Source of the DNA: Cristatella mucedo
Taxonomy: Eukaryota > Bryozoa > Phylactolaemata > Cristatellidae
Direction: 5' to 3'
DNA: 64,000 nt
Assembly (NCBI GenBank): GCA_009760855.2
Contig: WPIO01000085.1
Span: 1,453,501 to 1,517,500, forward strand
In this document: positions 33,379-44,162 of the stretch, piece after piece
How positions within the stretch are numbered: the first letter of the stretch is position 1
Layout of the letters: every line of letters begins with the position of its first letter
Notes under the pieces: model-generated
The model's database searches: none
What the model was told of the DNA's origin: nothing
What the model saw: only the letters and a program-made list of their open reading frames with translations
Program-made: the position numbers and the translations under genes

Positions 33379-33995
33379 TTATCGCCGCGAACTTGCGCAC
33401 TTGCCATACGCCTAGCTTCATCGCTCACTGCAGCTCGCCAGCAGCAGCATCAATGCGCACGCGCGCGGTCAGCGAGCGACAACTGGACCGGGTGCCATCG
33501 ATCCGCGTCCGGCTTGACGGCGCCATGCTGCTTCCGCTCATGCCTCGCGGCCAGCAGCGTCGGGCTGCAGTCGCGCTGCGTAGAAGGACAAAGTTGCAGA
33601 AGAAGGAGGAGAAGGAGAAGAAGAGGCCGAGTTGGGTCGCAAGCGGAAGTATCCGACAGAAGTAGCCGACCAAATTCAACCAGTAGTTGGAAGCGGAGGT
33701 GAGAGAGCGAATCCTCGAAACCAGCGGGTCACACTCGAGAGAAAGACGCCGTCAGGTGACCGCGCCGCGCCCGCGTCGCATTCCGGGCGGCTCCCGCGGC
33801 CGAGAGACCGCCTGAACTGGGTGACCGCGCCGCTGAGCGAGTCCGTCAGTACAATGCTGAAAGAGCCGTTGTGCTGCGATCAATAGAGTTCTCTTTTCGG
33901 GCGAGCTCAGGCTTTATTAGTCTCCTAACACGAATCCGCAAATCACCCGCTCGTCGTCGCACTCCCCGCCGGCTCGTCTGCGTCCGTGGTTTTTC
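32672..33995. other. GC-rich intergenic DNA
   Basis: Holds a (GGC)n run at 33335-33373 and a GAGAAGGA purine patch at 33600-33630. Overlapping open frames have no motif, and no gene is called. Confidence 0.4.
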
Positions 33996-34104
33996 AGAGC
34001 GAGAGAGAGACAGAGGAAAGATAGAGACAGAGGGAGAGAAACAGAGAGAGAGAGACAGGGAGGGAGAGAGAGAGACAGGGAGAGAGAGACAGGGAGGGAG
34101 AGAG

Positions 34105-34145
<41 letters not shown>

Positions 34146-34210
34146 AAGAGAGAGAGAGAGACTGTGAGAGAGAAACAGGGAGAGAGACAGGGAGAGAGAG
34201 AGAGAGACCG

Positions 34211-34277
<67 letters not shown>

Positions 34278-34564
34278 GAGAGACAGGGAGGGAGAGAGAG
34301 AAAGAGGGAGACAGGGAGGGAGAGAGAGAGAAAGAGTGGGACAGGGAGAGAGAAACAGGGAGAGAGAGACTGTGAGAGAGAAACAGGGAGAGAGAGAGAG
34401 GGAGAGAGAGAGAGAGAGGAAGAGAGAGAGAGAGAGAGAGACAGGGAGGGAGAGAGACAGACAGAGAGAGACAGACAGACAGACAGAGAGAGGGAGAGAG
34501 AGACTGTGAGAGAAACCGGGAGAGAGACAGGGAGAGAGAGACAGGGATAGGGAGAGAGAGACAG

Positions 34565-34645
<81 letters not shown>
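33996..34645. repeat. (GA)n-rich block, 650 bp
   Basis: GAGAGA, GACAGGGAG and GGGAGAGA units in both pure and mixed runs. The long Ser/Leu or Arg/Glu frames across it are repeat artefacts. Confidence 0.95.
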
Positions 34646-34648
<3 letters not shown>

Positions 34649-35385
34649 AGGGAGGCATTGGCCTGCGATGTAGCGCAAGCCATGAAGGTGACGTTGGCCT
34701 GCGACGCGTCACAGCCCACCGGCCGGAGAGTCTGTGCAGCACGGAGACTCCGCTCGGGATGTAGAGTCTGTACAGGACGGAGAGGCTATCCAGGAGGGAG
34801 AGTCTGTGCAGGCCGCAGAGACTGTGCAGGCCGGAGAGATTGCTCAGGTTGGAGAGGCTTCGCAGGACGGAGAAGCAGCTGCGTATGTCGGAGACGTGGC
34901 AGCAGAATCGGCAGAAAAGGATGGAACGACGGCAGGCGAGGTTCGCAAAACGGTGGCTGAGGACGTCAGCTCTGCGACGATGGCCGGTGGCTCACGTTGG
35001 TGGCCGCGAAAGGCAGTACACCAGCTCGCCTCCTGCGAGCAGCCGTAAGGTAGCCTGTGGGGTCAGCTATTAACGTTAGCTGCTATGCTGCGGATCTAGT
35101 GTCTAGTTTGTATCGTTTGTAGATAGGCTCGTTCATTGCTGCCCTGTACATTGCAGCTACACGTGTTGCTGCTGGAAACTTGTGACCTTAAGTCAAGCGG
35201 TTCGATTAGATGCTGGCCGGTAGCTGGCTCCTTTCGTAAACAGCTGTTGGGAGCCTGATCGAGAGGGGCTTGGGCACAGTTGTGGCAGAGGCGTGGACAG
35301 GCCGATAACGTGCTGGTGACCAGATGGCGGATTCATCATCGGGGTCGAGGACAAGGGTACAGGGGAGACCAACTCGCTTCTTTCA
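34646..35385. other. degenerate tandem block and open frame of unknown status
   Basis: 34734-35048 (+) is open for 104 codons. 34780-34885 is a degenerate ~24-bp repeat giving SVQ/AETVQAGE/IAQVGEA-like peptides, followed by a VRKTVAEDVSSATMAGGSR segment also found at 25885-25790 on the other strand. There is no known domain. It could be an exon or a dispersed repeat. Confidence 0.35.
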
Positions 35386-35389
35386 TCGT

Positions 35390-35580
35390 TCGCTCGCTCT
35401 TTTGTTCGTCGACACAATTGTGCACAATAAATGCTTTGTAAACGATACGATTCTCAGGCCGCCTGCCATTGCACTGCTGCTACAGGCCGACGGTCCGCCG
35501 TCGCGACGGATCGACGCCACAGATGCCTCGAATGGCGGCTGCTCTGCAGGCGACCGGAACGCGAGATGGACGAGCGTAGG
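35390..35580 (+). repeat. segmental duplication shared with 28500-28720
   Basis: See the partner copy: this is the matching 5' flank of fucosyltransferase copy 5. Confidence 0.7.
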
Positions 35581-35694
35581 TGGCACGTGACGCAGCGAAG
35601 AGGTAGAAAAAGGAAAGGAGAGCACTTTCACGGAGTAAAGAAAGAGACGCAATATAGAGAGAGACAGACACAGAGACAGACAGAGAGAGTGAGT

Positions 35695-35796
<102 letters not shown>

Positions 35797-35884
35797 AATA
35801 GAGAGCAAGAGTGAGAGACAGAGAAAGCTAGTATTTTCATTTTACGTGGTCGTCTCGCGTCTGGCCGCCGTCGCGGCCTGCTCG

Positions 35885-37156
35885 ATGAAAAGCGACATGT
35901 GCGACATGCACCGGATACCGTGCGTCCTCCGAACACTGGTTGTCGTTGCCCTCAGGACGGGCGCATCAAGGCCGGCAGCGACGGCCGCCATTGGCGCGCT
36001 GCTGCTGCTTCCACTCTTTCTTGCTGCTACGTACTTGCTGCGGCTGCACGATTCGACAGCGTGGCCTTCTCAAGTGGCGATCTGGCGGAGCGGCGGCGCG
36101 TACAGTAGAGCGGAACACGCTGTGCCACTGTCGCTTGGGCATAGCGTGGCGCTCGGCTCTCGGAAGCAGGCGACTGTTCTTCTCTGGACGACGTTCTGGT
36201 CGATGTCTTTCGAGAGAGCGGTGAACAGCAGCTTTCTGCCGAGCTGGCCGTGCAGTCGCAACTGCGAGCTGACCTACGACCAGGGTCGCGTGCGAGACGC
36301 CGACGCCGTGCTGTTTCACGCGTGGGACTACGACCCGAAGCTGGCTCCGAGCCATCGCTCTGCGTCGCAGCTGTGGATATTCTTCAACCTCGAGCCGCCC
36401 ACGTTCAATTTCACCACGACCAGACACGATCACGTGTTTAACTTCACCATGACGTACCGCCGCGACTCGGACCTTCCAGTCGGCTACGGCCGTTTCTCCG
36501 CGGCGGCAGCATCGGTCAACCGCAGCCTGCCCGATCCGATCGTGGCCGATTTCGAAAGGCGCCGCCCGCGAGCCTACTGGATGGTCGGCAACTGTGCCGG
36601 CGACCGAATGGCCTACGTCAGACAGCTGTCCGCACACATCGAAGTCGACATAGTGGGCAAGTGTGCGCCGCCCGGCTCAATCGCCTGCAACGGAAGCAGG
36701 GACGTGACGGCGGAGACGGACTGTGAGCTGCAGCTCAGCTCGACGCACGCCTTCTACTTGGCGTTCGAGAACTCGCTGTGTCCCGACTACGTGACGGAGA
36801 AACTGTGGCGAGCGCTGGCGTCGCCCGGCGGGGCCATACCGGTCGTCATCGGCGCCCGTCTGAGCGACTACGAGGCGCTCGTGCCGCCCGACTCCTTCAT
36901 ACACGCCGAGAACTTCACGTCAGTGCGAGAGCTCGGCGCTTTCCTCACCAAGGTGGCGTCGAGCCGCGACGCGTTCCTCTACTACCACCGCTGGCGGGCG
37001 AGCTACGACGTGTCCGTCGGCTGGAACAAAGAGCTCGTCCGAGGCGTCTGTAGCCTGTGCGAGTCCCTGGGACTCGGCGAGCAGCTCTCGATGCCGGTCA
37101 AGGCCGATCTGTCGCGATGGGCCAACGACGGCTGCAGGACGACGTGGCCGCAGTAG
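35885..37156 (+). CDS. alpha-1,3-fucosyltransferase (GT10), copy 5
   Basis: A 423-residue ORF from the ATG at 35885. A second ATG at 35897 (MCDMHR) matches the start of copy 4 and may be the real one. The frame is open further upstream only because it reads through the GA repeat. Order: short tail, anchor at about 32-52 (AAIGALLLLPLFLAATYLL), a short stem without the Pro-rich insert of copy 4, and the catalytic domain from LLWTTFW with TYRRDSDLPVGYG, YWMVGNC, VDIVGKC and FYLAFENSLCPDYVTEK. It ends in TWPQ then stop. It differs from copies 1 and 4 mostly at the catalytic N-edge (SMSFERAVNSSFLPSWPC) and near the C-end (NKELVRGVCSLCESLGLG). No intron is visible. Function follows from the family: GDP-fucose-dependent glycan fucosylation in the Golgi. 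Confidence 0.93.
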   Translation: MKSDMCDMHRIPCVLRTLVVVALRTGASRPAATAAIGALLLLPLFLAATYLLRLHDSTAWPSQVAIWRSGGAYSRAEHAVPLSLGHSVALGSRKQATVLLWTTFWSMSFERAVNSSFLPSWPCSRNCELTYDQGRVRDADAVLFHAWDYDPKLAPSHRSASQLWIFFNLEPPTFNFTTTRHDHVFNFTMTYRRDSDLPVGYGRFSAAAASVNRSLPDPIVADFERRRPRAYWMVGNCAGDRMAYVRQLSAHIEVDIVGKCAPPGSIACNGSRDVTAETDCELQLSSTHAFYLAFENSLCPDYVTEKLWRALASPGGAIPVVIGARLSDYEALVPPDSFIHAENFTSVRELGAFLTKVASSRDAFLYYHRWRASYDVSVGWNKELVRGVCSLCESLGLGEQLSMPVKADLSRWANDGCRTTWPQ

Positions 37157-37721
37157 AGTGGATATAATCAATTACAGGAGTCTGTATTATGCCGACTGAC
37201 GTCTGGCGACTTGCCTAAGCTTTGCAGGCTTCGGCAAATGCGAATTGAGCGTCTCGCCTCGTTGGGAAGCCATGGCCGCCGCCGTCGCCCTTTTATATTT
37301 ACACTTCCACCGCTGGTCCGTCGGCGCTCAAGTGGCTCAATATGTCGGCCGAATATGTCGCCAGCGGCCGACATTTCTTTGGGCCGAATTCCTCACGCCA
37401 TCGTGCCGAAGAATAGTGAGAGGGCTATGCTCACCTCGCGAGTTCCGGCTCGTGGCTCGCGAGGAAATGGCGAAAGATTCGGCTGCCGCCATGCGGCCGC
37501 CGAACTGCTGCTGCTGTTTCGTCGGCTCGAAGCGACCGACGCGACGAGCGTCGATTGGTGCAAACGTGCACGAGCGCCTCAAACGCCACTCTTTGAACGA
37601 CTCAGAAAACGTCATGGAAAAGTCCTCTTAGAACAGCTACAGTCGTCTTAGAAATAGCCGCTATCGGCTCGCTGCATAAACAATCAGCTCACTGCGTTGT
37701 CGCTAGTGTCTGCTTGCGCAG

Positions 37722-38062
37722 CTGATGATGCAGCAGATGATGCAGCAGCAGCAGATGCAGCAGCAGCAGCAGATGATGTAGCAGCAGCAGCAGATGATGC
37801 AGCAGATGCAGCAGCAGCAGATGATGCAGCAGCAGCAGATGATGATGTAGCAGCAGCAGCAGATGATGCAGCAGATGCAGCAGCAGCAGATGATGTAGCA
37901 GCAGCAGCAGATGATGCAGCACCAGCAGATGCAGCAGCAGCAGCAGACGACGCAGCAGATAATGCAGCAGCAGCAGATGCAGCAGCAGATAATGCAGCAG
38001 CAGCAGGTGCAGCAGCAGCAGATGCAGCAGCAGCAGCAGACGATGCAGCAGCAGCAGATGCC
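37722..38062. repeat. CAG/GAT trinucleotide-rich repeat
   Basis: Irregular GCAGCAGCAGATGATGCAG units. One plus frame gives Ala/Asp runs, another Gln/Met runs (open to 38363 with a non-repetitive tail). All frames start inside the repeat, so a polyQ protein is possible but unproven. Confidence 0.85.
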
Positions 38063-38944
38063 AGACCTCTTTTCTTCTAATACGAGGAAGCGACGTGAAG
38101 CAACACATAGCGCATTAACACGCAAGTGTAATCAGTCGCACGAAAGTGCATTGAAGCCAATGGGTGCGAAACGGCAAGGCTTCTCGGTTGCCTTTCGCCG
38201 TCGCGGAACTGACGACAACTTTGCTGCTACCTCCGCATGCACAACAGAGTCGGCAATGCGAAACAGAGAAAACATAGTGTCCGACTCGGCTGCTCTGCGT
38301 CAGCAGCGCTCATCGCCTGTCGGAACTGCTACAGCGCCGCCGCCGCCGAGCTCCACCGCCTAGCCGACAATGACGTCCTTGCCGCACGGTTGCCGTCCAG
38401 ACGCACCGCAGCGTCGTTCCTCCTATGTCGTTCCTCCTATGTCTTCAGCAGCAGCAGACGACGCAGCAGCAGACGACGCAGTAGCAGATGCAGCAGCAGA
38501 CGTCCAGACGCACCGCAGCGTCGTTCCTCCTATGTCTTCCCGCTAATCGGCAATGCCCTAGTCTTCCCGCTAATCGGCTGAGACGCATTGCATTGCCATA
38601 GCTGCGGTAGTTCTGTGACTAATGCTCATAATAAAACATTTGTACGGCGGCGGCTGGAGAGAACTTGAACGGCTGAAAAGGAATTCCTTTAGCATCCGGC
38701 AGCCGCGCCGGCCTTTTTCTGAGGCGTGCGAGCTTCGAAGCCGAAGAAATCCGTCCGAGGAAATCGCGAGACTTTTCAAGTTTCGAAGCCAGAGGCGACG
38801 TCGACTGCTGCCACCTGCGCCATCCGATTTCCCCCCCCCCCGATTTGTATACTTCGAGGCAGGGGTAACTACAAACAGCAATGTCTGCATTTGCCTCGCC
38901 GATCGCCAGCTATCTACGTCCCCGCAGCAGCAGCAGCGGTCTAG

Positions 38945-39085
38945 GCAGCCCGGCTTGGCCGAGGGGTCAATGGGCGCTCGCGTTTGACCGAGGGTCACGG
39001 GCTCGAGCCCTGCGGCAATCTCGTAAAGCGCGAGAACAGGGATGCAGTTCTCTCCGAGAGAGGGCGCTATGCAAACCAGGAGAGG
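38945..39085 (+). mobile_element. tRNA-like SINE with LINE-type tail
   Basis: TTGGCCGAGGGGTCAATGGG (A-box-like), GGTCACGGGCTCGAGCCC (B-box-like), then CAGTTCTCTCCGAGAGAGGGCGCTAT, which resembles the L2-like 3' hairpin. tRNA head plus LINE tail is the usual SINE layout. Confidence 0.55.
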
Positions 39086-40392
39086 AGCTTTCTTTGCGAG
39101 CGGAGACCGCAGGCGGAAGCGTTCGTCGGTGCCTGTTCCTGAACCGGATGTTCCTGGACCGGCGGGGGAGGCGCCCCCCCCCGCCCCCCGCCCCCCCCCC
39201 CCCCCGTGGCTCCGGCAGGGCGGCGCTCATCCGGCTACGGCGCCGCCGTCATTTACTCTAAAATTTCAATGCACACCTTATGATAAATAGAAAATGAATA
39301 AATAGACGAAATACACAAATCTGTCGCCACGCTTTCTGCTGGCATTATTTCTATATTTTATCGATGTATTCACTTTTTTATTGCACGGGGTGCGTCTCTC
39401 TGCGCTCGAAGTCACGAAGCACTCGTGGCGAGTGTCGGCTCGAAGGCGGCGATCGCCGGCGCAGGCGATCGGCAGCCTCCGCTTTTAGCGGGAGACAGCA
39501 CGCAGCGCACTGGCTGCGGCTACGCCCGCGTAGAGCAGACCGCTGCAATGCACGCGTCTTTATTGATAAAAGGCAGTGGGCGTCCCTAGCTGGCTTTCTC
39601 GGCACTTTTTGTCGCACGGGAGCTATCGATGCTTGGTTCGCGGCCGCTGCTTGGTGTTGATTTAAGCGCCATTTGGTGTATTTGCTTTCCAAGCTGACTT
39701 AACGGCTCAGCGCACGCGCGAAAACATCGGCGACCACTGACCATTCTACGGTGGACGCTCGCATCGGGCCAGCCAGCCTCGCATTCGGCCAGGGGCCTCG
39801 GCGAGCCAGGCGACAGCCTCAGGTCGGTCGCCGCCGCCTTCCGGTACGCTCACCCCAGCTTCGCTTCCGAGAACAGCCGAGCGCTTTCCAGGCAGGGCCA
39901 TCTGACCCATTGAAGCCGCTACAAAGGCAAGCTCGTCCACGTCCTAGGCGGGCCAGCGAGCAGCATCGCTCTAGCGGTCCGCGATTGGACGGCCGCTTTC
40001 TCGACGGCGAAAGCGCGCGTTCGCGAGGCCAACGCCGGGGGCGTTCGCGTCACGATCGGCGTTCGCGCCGCGGCTTCGCTGGACGACGGCTTCGCTAGGC
40101 GCAGCCATCGACGAGACAGGTGCTGCTGCCTGCTACTAGCCGAGCAGCTGCCTACTTCCAGCGGCTTCGGCGGTGCCGGCAGTCCTACTCCAGGCTCGGT
40201 AGGCACTGCACTGCCGGCTAAGGAGACAGCACTGCAGGCTAAGGAGACAGTACTCGCGACGCCTCGACCGAGACGTAGGTCTCTACCCAGGCTAAGTTCG
40301 GTTGGCTGGGACAGGAGGGCTGTATTGTAGTAAGCGTCACAGGCTAGGCCGGGGTCTGACCGGATGGGTATGGCCGGATGTGTGGTGACGAG

Positions 40393-40397
40393 AGGTC
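40393..40397. repeat. left target-site duplication AGGTC
   Basis: AGGTC directly precedes the left end; the same five bases directly follow the right end at 53972-53976. Polintons are known to give 6-bp duplications; here five match exactly and the sixth is ambiguous. Confidence 0.7.
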
Positions 40398-40597
40398 AGT
40401 TGTATGTAAATGAATGGAATGGAAGCCTAGGGCACATCGAGTGACGTCATCAATTTAAATAAATCATCCTCCGATCCGATACGCTCGCTTGTTTCTCGTC
40501 GTCTGATTTATTTAAAATGATGACGTCACTCTCGCGACCCTATTCTCCATACCATTCATTTACATACTACTTGGAGTTGTGTTTAGTTGATATGATT
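40398..40597 (+). repeat. left terminal inverted repeat, itself a hairpin
   Basis: Pairs with 53768-53971. 40398-40571 is internally palindromic: the outer ends read AGTTGTATGTAAATGAATGG and, reversed, AGTAGTATGTAAATGAATGG. An inner pair TGACGTCATCAATTTAAATAAATCA faces TGATTTATTTAAAATGATGACGTCA around a GC-richer loop. There are two CRE-like TGACGTCA palindromes at 40442 and 40521. Confidence 0.9.
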
Positions 40598-40689
40598 ATA
40601 TAAGTGTAAAACAATTTTATTTGTAAAATTATATAGGACAATCATTTCAGATCTAAGAATTAAATTTGCTAACGACAAATAAAATATAA

Positions 40690-41060
40690 TACCTTTAGAT
40701 AAAGAAAGAAGTAGAGGTTGTTTAACTAAATTAATAAGAATTAGATATTGTTTTCAATTTATAAGTATTTTATTAACTCTTGCAATTACTATAACTAGTA
40801 CATATGTTCAACAGTATGATGAATAATCACATGCAGTAACTGTTTTAGGCGGACTAACAACAATGTTAATATCAGTTGAAAGTACAATATCACAAATTGA
40901 TAGAAGAAACGTTCTACTCTTCAATCAAATCTAAATTTAGTTTCAAAGATTGTTAATGCTTTGGATGATAATAAGGTTACTAAAGAAGAATTTAATGAAA
41001 TACTAGTTGAAAAATTAGATAATACAGGGGAATCTACTCCTGCTTGATCACTTGCAACTC
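40690..41060 (+). pseudogene. small membrane protein remnant
   Basis: Plus-strand coding-like stretch: a hydrophobic helix (FISILLTLAITITSTYV), an in-frame TAA, another segment with GGLTTMLISVESTISQIDRR, then a frame change to an acidic tail (VNALDDNKVTKEEFNE) ending at a TGA near 41045. No family was recognised. It converges on the end of the integrase gene. Confidence 0.45.
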
Positions 41061-42020
41061 CTCTGTAAGGAAAACTTCTCTCAACATCATTTACAAAATA
41101 ACGAACTGGTTGTTCTTTCAATACCATAATAATTCAATACAATAATTTCAATATTCTAACAATTGAATGTTTAGTTGAACTCCGTATCGGATCTGTAGCT
41201 CTTCTTCTTTTTTTTATCTTCTCCTTCGCCTTTCGTTCTAATAAATATTTAACAGTTGTACCTAGTTTTAACCATTTTCCTTGTTCTCCCACTTTTCCAT
41301 GATATTTTGGTTTCTTTAGTTTTACTATTTCTTTTTTTTTATTGCTTTAACAGGATTTTCGCCAGGTGTTCTTGTAAGACTAGTATTTAGATAATCAATA
41401 ATAATAATAATAATATGCACTCAATAAAGCGCCCTCAGAGAACTCAATCTCTTCTTAGGTGCTTTACATTTGCTATAATATTTGGTAAATTATAAATCCA
41501 CTCTTTGTTTTTATTATATTCTCCTTTATTAGTACTTTCTAATTCTTCTTCATATTGTGCGATACATGCTCTCTCAGCTACTGTTCTATTCATTCTTTCA
41601 ACTAATGCAACACTCTTTTTACTTGTACCTTCTCTAACACATGTTTCATGTTTTTTTCATTTCTTTTGTGAACTCTCCTTAAAACTCTGATCATGGATCT
41701 ACTGTTATATTCTTTGGCCATTCTAAAGGTCCTCTTCTATAAATGTCTATTATTGCTTGTGTAATTTCTTTAGAAAACTTTGTTTTAAGTGGTTTTGAAT
41801 CTTTATATCTACTAGCAACATCAATAGCACTCAACGCATATTTATATCCAGAATCATTTGGCATATATAAAATGTCTGTTTGATGAGTTTCACTAGGTTC
41901 AACAATATTAAAGAAACTTTGTGGAATATCCTTAGGTCTTGGTTTGAATATTTTGTTTATACCTGAGTCAGGATTGAACTTACTTTCTTTTTTCTTTCTT
42001 TTAGAGTTAAAAATGACATT
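41045..42020 (-). pseudogene. retroviral-type (rve) integrase remnant
   Basis: DDE integrase of the kind carried by Polintons, which inserts the linear element into chromosomes. Minus-strand frames show the first Asp in HQTDILYMP (41874-41876), the AIDVASRYKDSKPLKTK block, the second Asp in ITVDP (41697-41699) followed at once by a TGA and then SEF, and the Glu in VALVERMNRTVAERA (41597-41599), about 34 residues on across a frameshift. A basic RRATDPI block and VRYFVNDVERSF at the C-end fit the chromodomain-like tail of such integrases. It is broken by several stops and frameshifts and by a short LINE tail at 41399-41477. No clean start codon remains. Confidence 0.85.
41399..41477 (-). mobile_element. 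LINE (L2-like) 3' tail inside the integrase
   Basis: (TTA)n and the 3' hairpin only, about 80 bp, on the minus strand. A host retroelement inserted after the virus-like element settled. Confidence 0.88.
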
Positions 42021-42049
42021 CTATAGAGAATAAAAATATTTTGTGATAT

Positions 42050-42322
42050 ATGTTAAATACATTTTATGAAATTGAATACTTTGAATCAGGTCATCCTCAT
42101 TGTAAACCAACAAAAAGAAAGAGACCAAAACAAAAGTATGAAATTCTTTGTGATATCTGTGATCTTGATATGAATGAAACCGAATTTGATTCTAGTCTTA
42201 TGAGTAAGGATGAAATAATAATTTGTTCGTACTGTAACATAAATTCTAATAAATTCAAAATAGAGAGATCAACTAAATTATATTCTTTGGTTAAGAAACT
42301 CTTAAAAAAAGATGTGCTTTAA
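42050..42322 (+). CDS. small zinc-finger protein of the virus-like element
   Basis: A 90-residue ORF with two CxxC pairs (CDICDLD and CSYCNIN), a likely zinc-binding treble-clef or ribbon fold, and Lys-rich ends. DNA or RNA binding is inferred only from this. A Cys/His-containing stretch follows in a shifted frame to about 42426 (CLHHCLDHEAIC), so the gene may once have been longer. It lies divergent to the integrase with almost no gap. No named family was recognised. Confidence 0.55.
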   Translation: MLNTFYEIEYFESGHPHCKPTKRKRPKQKYEILCDICDLDMNETEFDSSLMSKDEIIICSYCNINSNKFKIERSTKLYSLVKKLLKKDVL

Positions 42323-42453
42323 CTTCATGTTTACACCATTGTTTAGATCATGAAGCTATCTGTGTTATTTCAAAACTATTCCCATTAGTTAAAGGTAAAC
42401 GTAAAGCAACAAAGTTGAAAGATTGAATTGTGTTAATTGTTCATCTATACTTT

Positions 42454-43406
42454 TCAGGAGGCTACATAACTAACCAAGAGGTTTACCTTGAAATTTCCAA
42501 GACTATCAATGCAGTAATACTCAGTCGGTAATTTGCTAAAATATGCATAATACTTTAAATCTAATCCTCCATTTTTAGAAGTATTTATAGCTATTATTTC
42601 ACCAAATACAACAGTTGGATCACTACTAGGTCTAAGAAATACACAATTAGATGAACCAAAAACCATAACACTTAATAATACTATTGGTGGAGATGTTTCG
42701 TTTGTCCATGAATAAGATGTTGATAGATTTATAATGGAATTCATAGACTTTGAATTCACTGAGATAGATATTACTTCTGTTATTTCTTAACTGTTATCTA
42801 CTTAGGGTTTAGTTGCAGCATCAGAAGGATTAACAGGATCAGCAACATTTTTTTTATTGAATTTCCACCCATATTTATATTTGTTGTTGAAGGAAATGCT
42901 TTTAATAAAATATCTCTTTTCACTGCACCATAAGTAACACGATAATAATCATTTAATACAACTGGATTACCATTACCTGAATTCCAATATGTTGATGTTA
43001 CAGCGTAGCTATTCATGTTTAAATCTCCTGTCATTGTATCACCTGTTTTTATAACATAACTATTTATCTCACTAACATTAACTCGGTCAGTAGGATTAAC
43101 ACCTGCTCAAAGATTTGTAATGGGTTCACCAGCAAGATTCAACGACGCTCCTGAATTAACAACAAAGTTTGCACCTGCATAAGATTTTGTTACAGCATCA
43201 GCATCATTAAATGCTAAATGCTTAAATGCATTAAATGCTTGATGCATTTCCATACCTTTATTAGAAATGTTCATACTTAGACCTGTTAATCCTGTTATTA
43301 CAGGTGCTACTTTACCAACACCATCAATTACTTTATCTAGTACTCCTGATCCATGGTATTTGCCTCCTTTAATTCTACCATGTCCAATTCTAGCATAGCT
43401 ACCCAT
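42454..43406 (-). pseudogene. fibre-like structural protein, copy 1
   Basis: Starts at the ATG at 43406, 9 bases after the stop of the upstream structural gene. The N-terminus has a Gly/Lys-rich segment with RIKGGK at residues 11-16, then a hydrophobic helix (VAPVITGLTGLSMN). This is followed by repeats familiar from phage and viral tail-fibre proteins: FNDADAVTKSYAG, MTGDLNMNSYAV, MGGNSIK and, in a shifted frame, ADPVNPSDAATKP. The C-terminal domain at 42780-42454 is Ser/Thr-rich and unlike known families. It is broken by at least one frameshift and several stops. IKGG before K fits the general adenain-type site (hydrophobic-x-Gly-Gly), so processing by the element's protease is plausible. 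Confidence 0.6.
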
Positions 43407-43415
43407 TGCTCTATA

Positions 43416-44125
43416 TTACTTTGAAATTTCTATTGTTGCAACTACATCAGAAATAATATTAACTTTGTTTCCATTTTGATCTGTTAAACTAATTTTTAAA
43501 GTGCTTATTGAATCTATATCACCGTGTGTTGATAAGTACAATATATTTGGTATATGTAGATCTACTTTACCTTCAGGAATAATATCATCAATATCAATAA
43601 TATATAAAGATGAAGATTGTTGTAGATAACCTGGTACAACTTCTACATATTTTTTAAATAGATCAACTAAATCACGCTCAACACTAATCCATCTTATTCA
43701 TTTATTATCTGGCAATACCATTTTATTCCATGCTTTATAAATTCCAGAGAAATACATTGCTTTTGCTATTGCTTCGTAAGGAGTTTTTGAAATATCTTTA
43801 TCATTAATTGTTCTTTGTTGATTTGAGTTAAATCCTAATGTGTCTCCAATTGAATTTACAACTCCAGCAGCATTACTTCTAAGTAAAACAGTATAATCTG
43901 GTGTTACCTGTATTAATATTCTATCCTCAGTATCAACACTAAATCTTATTCCTGATGTACCTCTTTTAGTATTATCATAGAATGCAGGAGGTTTTGCAGC
44001 AGCTAGAGCAGAATTAAGCATTGCAAAAATTTTATTGGTGTCATAATATCCAGCTAGAATTGTAAATGAATAATTTGTTTAGTCTGTTAGATTGTATCTA
44101 AACCAAAGTGCATCATTTACTCCTG
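43416..44125 (-). pseudogene. jelly-roll-like structural module 2
   Basis: The minus-strand frame reads LTD-stop-TNYSFTILAGYYDTNK, MLNSALAAAKPP, RFSVDTEDRILIQ and SIGDTLGFNSN, then after a TGA continues in frame with a beta-rich tail (LHIPNILYLSTHGDID) to a TAA at 43416. The pattern AGYY...N(S)AL...D...LGF repeats that of the upstream module at 44163-45026. It is probably a capsid protein. Whether it is a separate single jelly roll or the second half of a double-jelly-roll major capsid protein cannot be decided here. Confidence 0.5.
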
Positions 44126-44162
44126 CAATAATATATATTTGATATTCTTATATTATAAGTCA

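Larger units (their letters stand above)
37157..40397. other. GC-rich DNA between fucosyltransferase copy 5 and the virus-like element
   Basis: No gene is supported. It contains the CAG/GAT repeat (37722-38062), a second small CAG/ACG patch at 38450-38505, a C-run at 38831 and a C-rich tract at 39173-39206, plus a SINE-like unit at 38945-39085. Confidence 0.45.
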
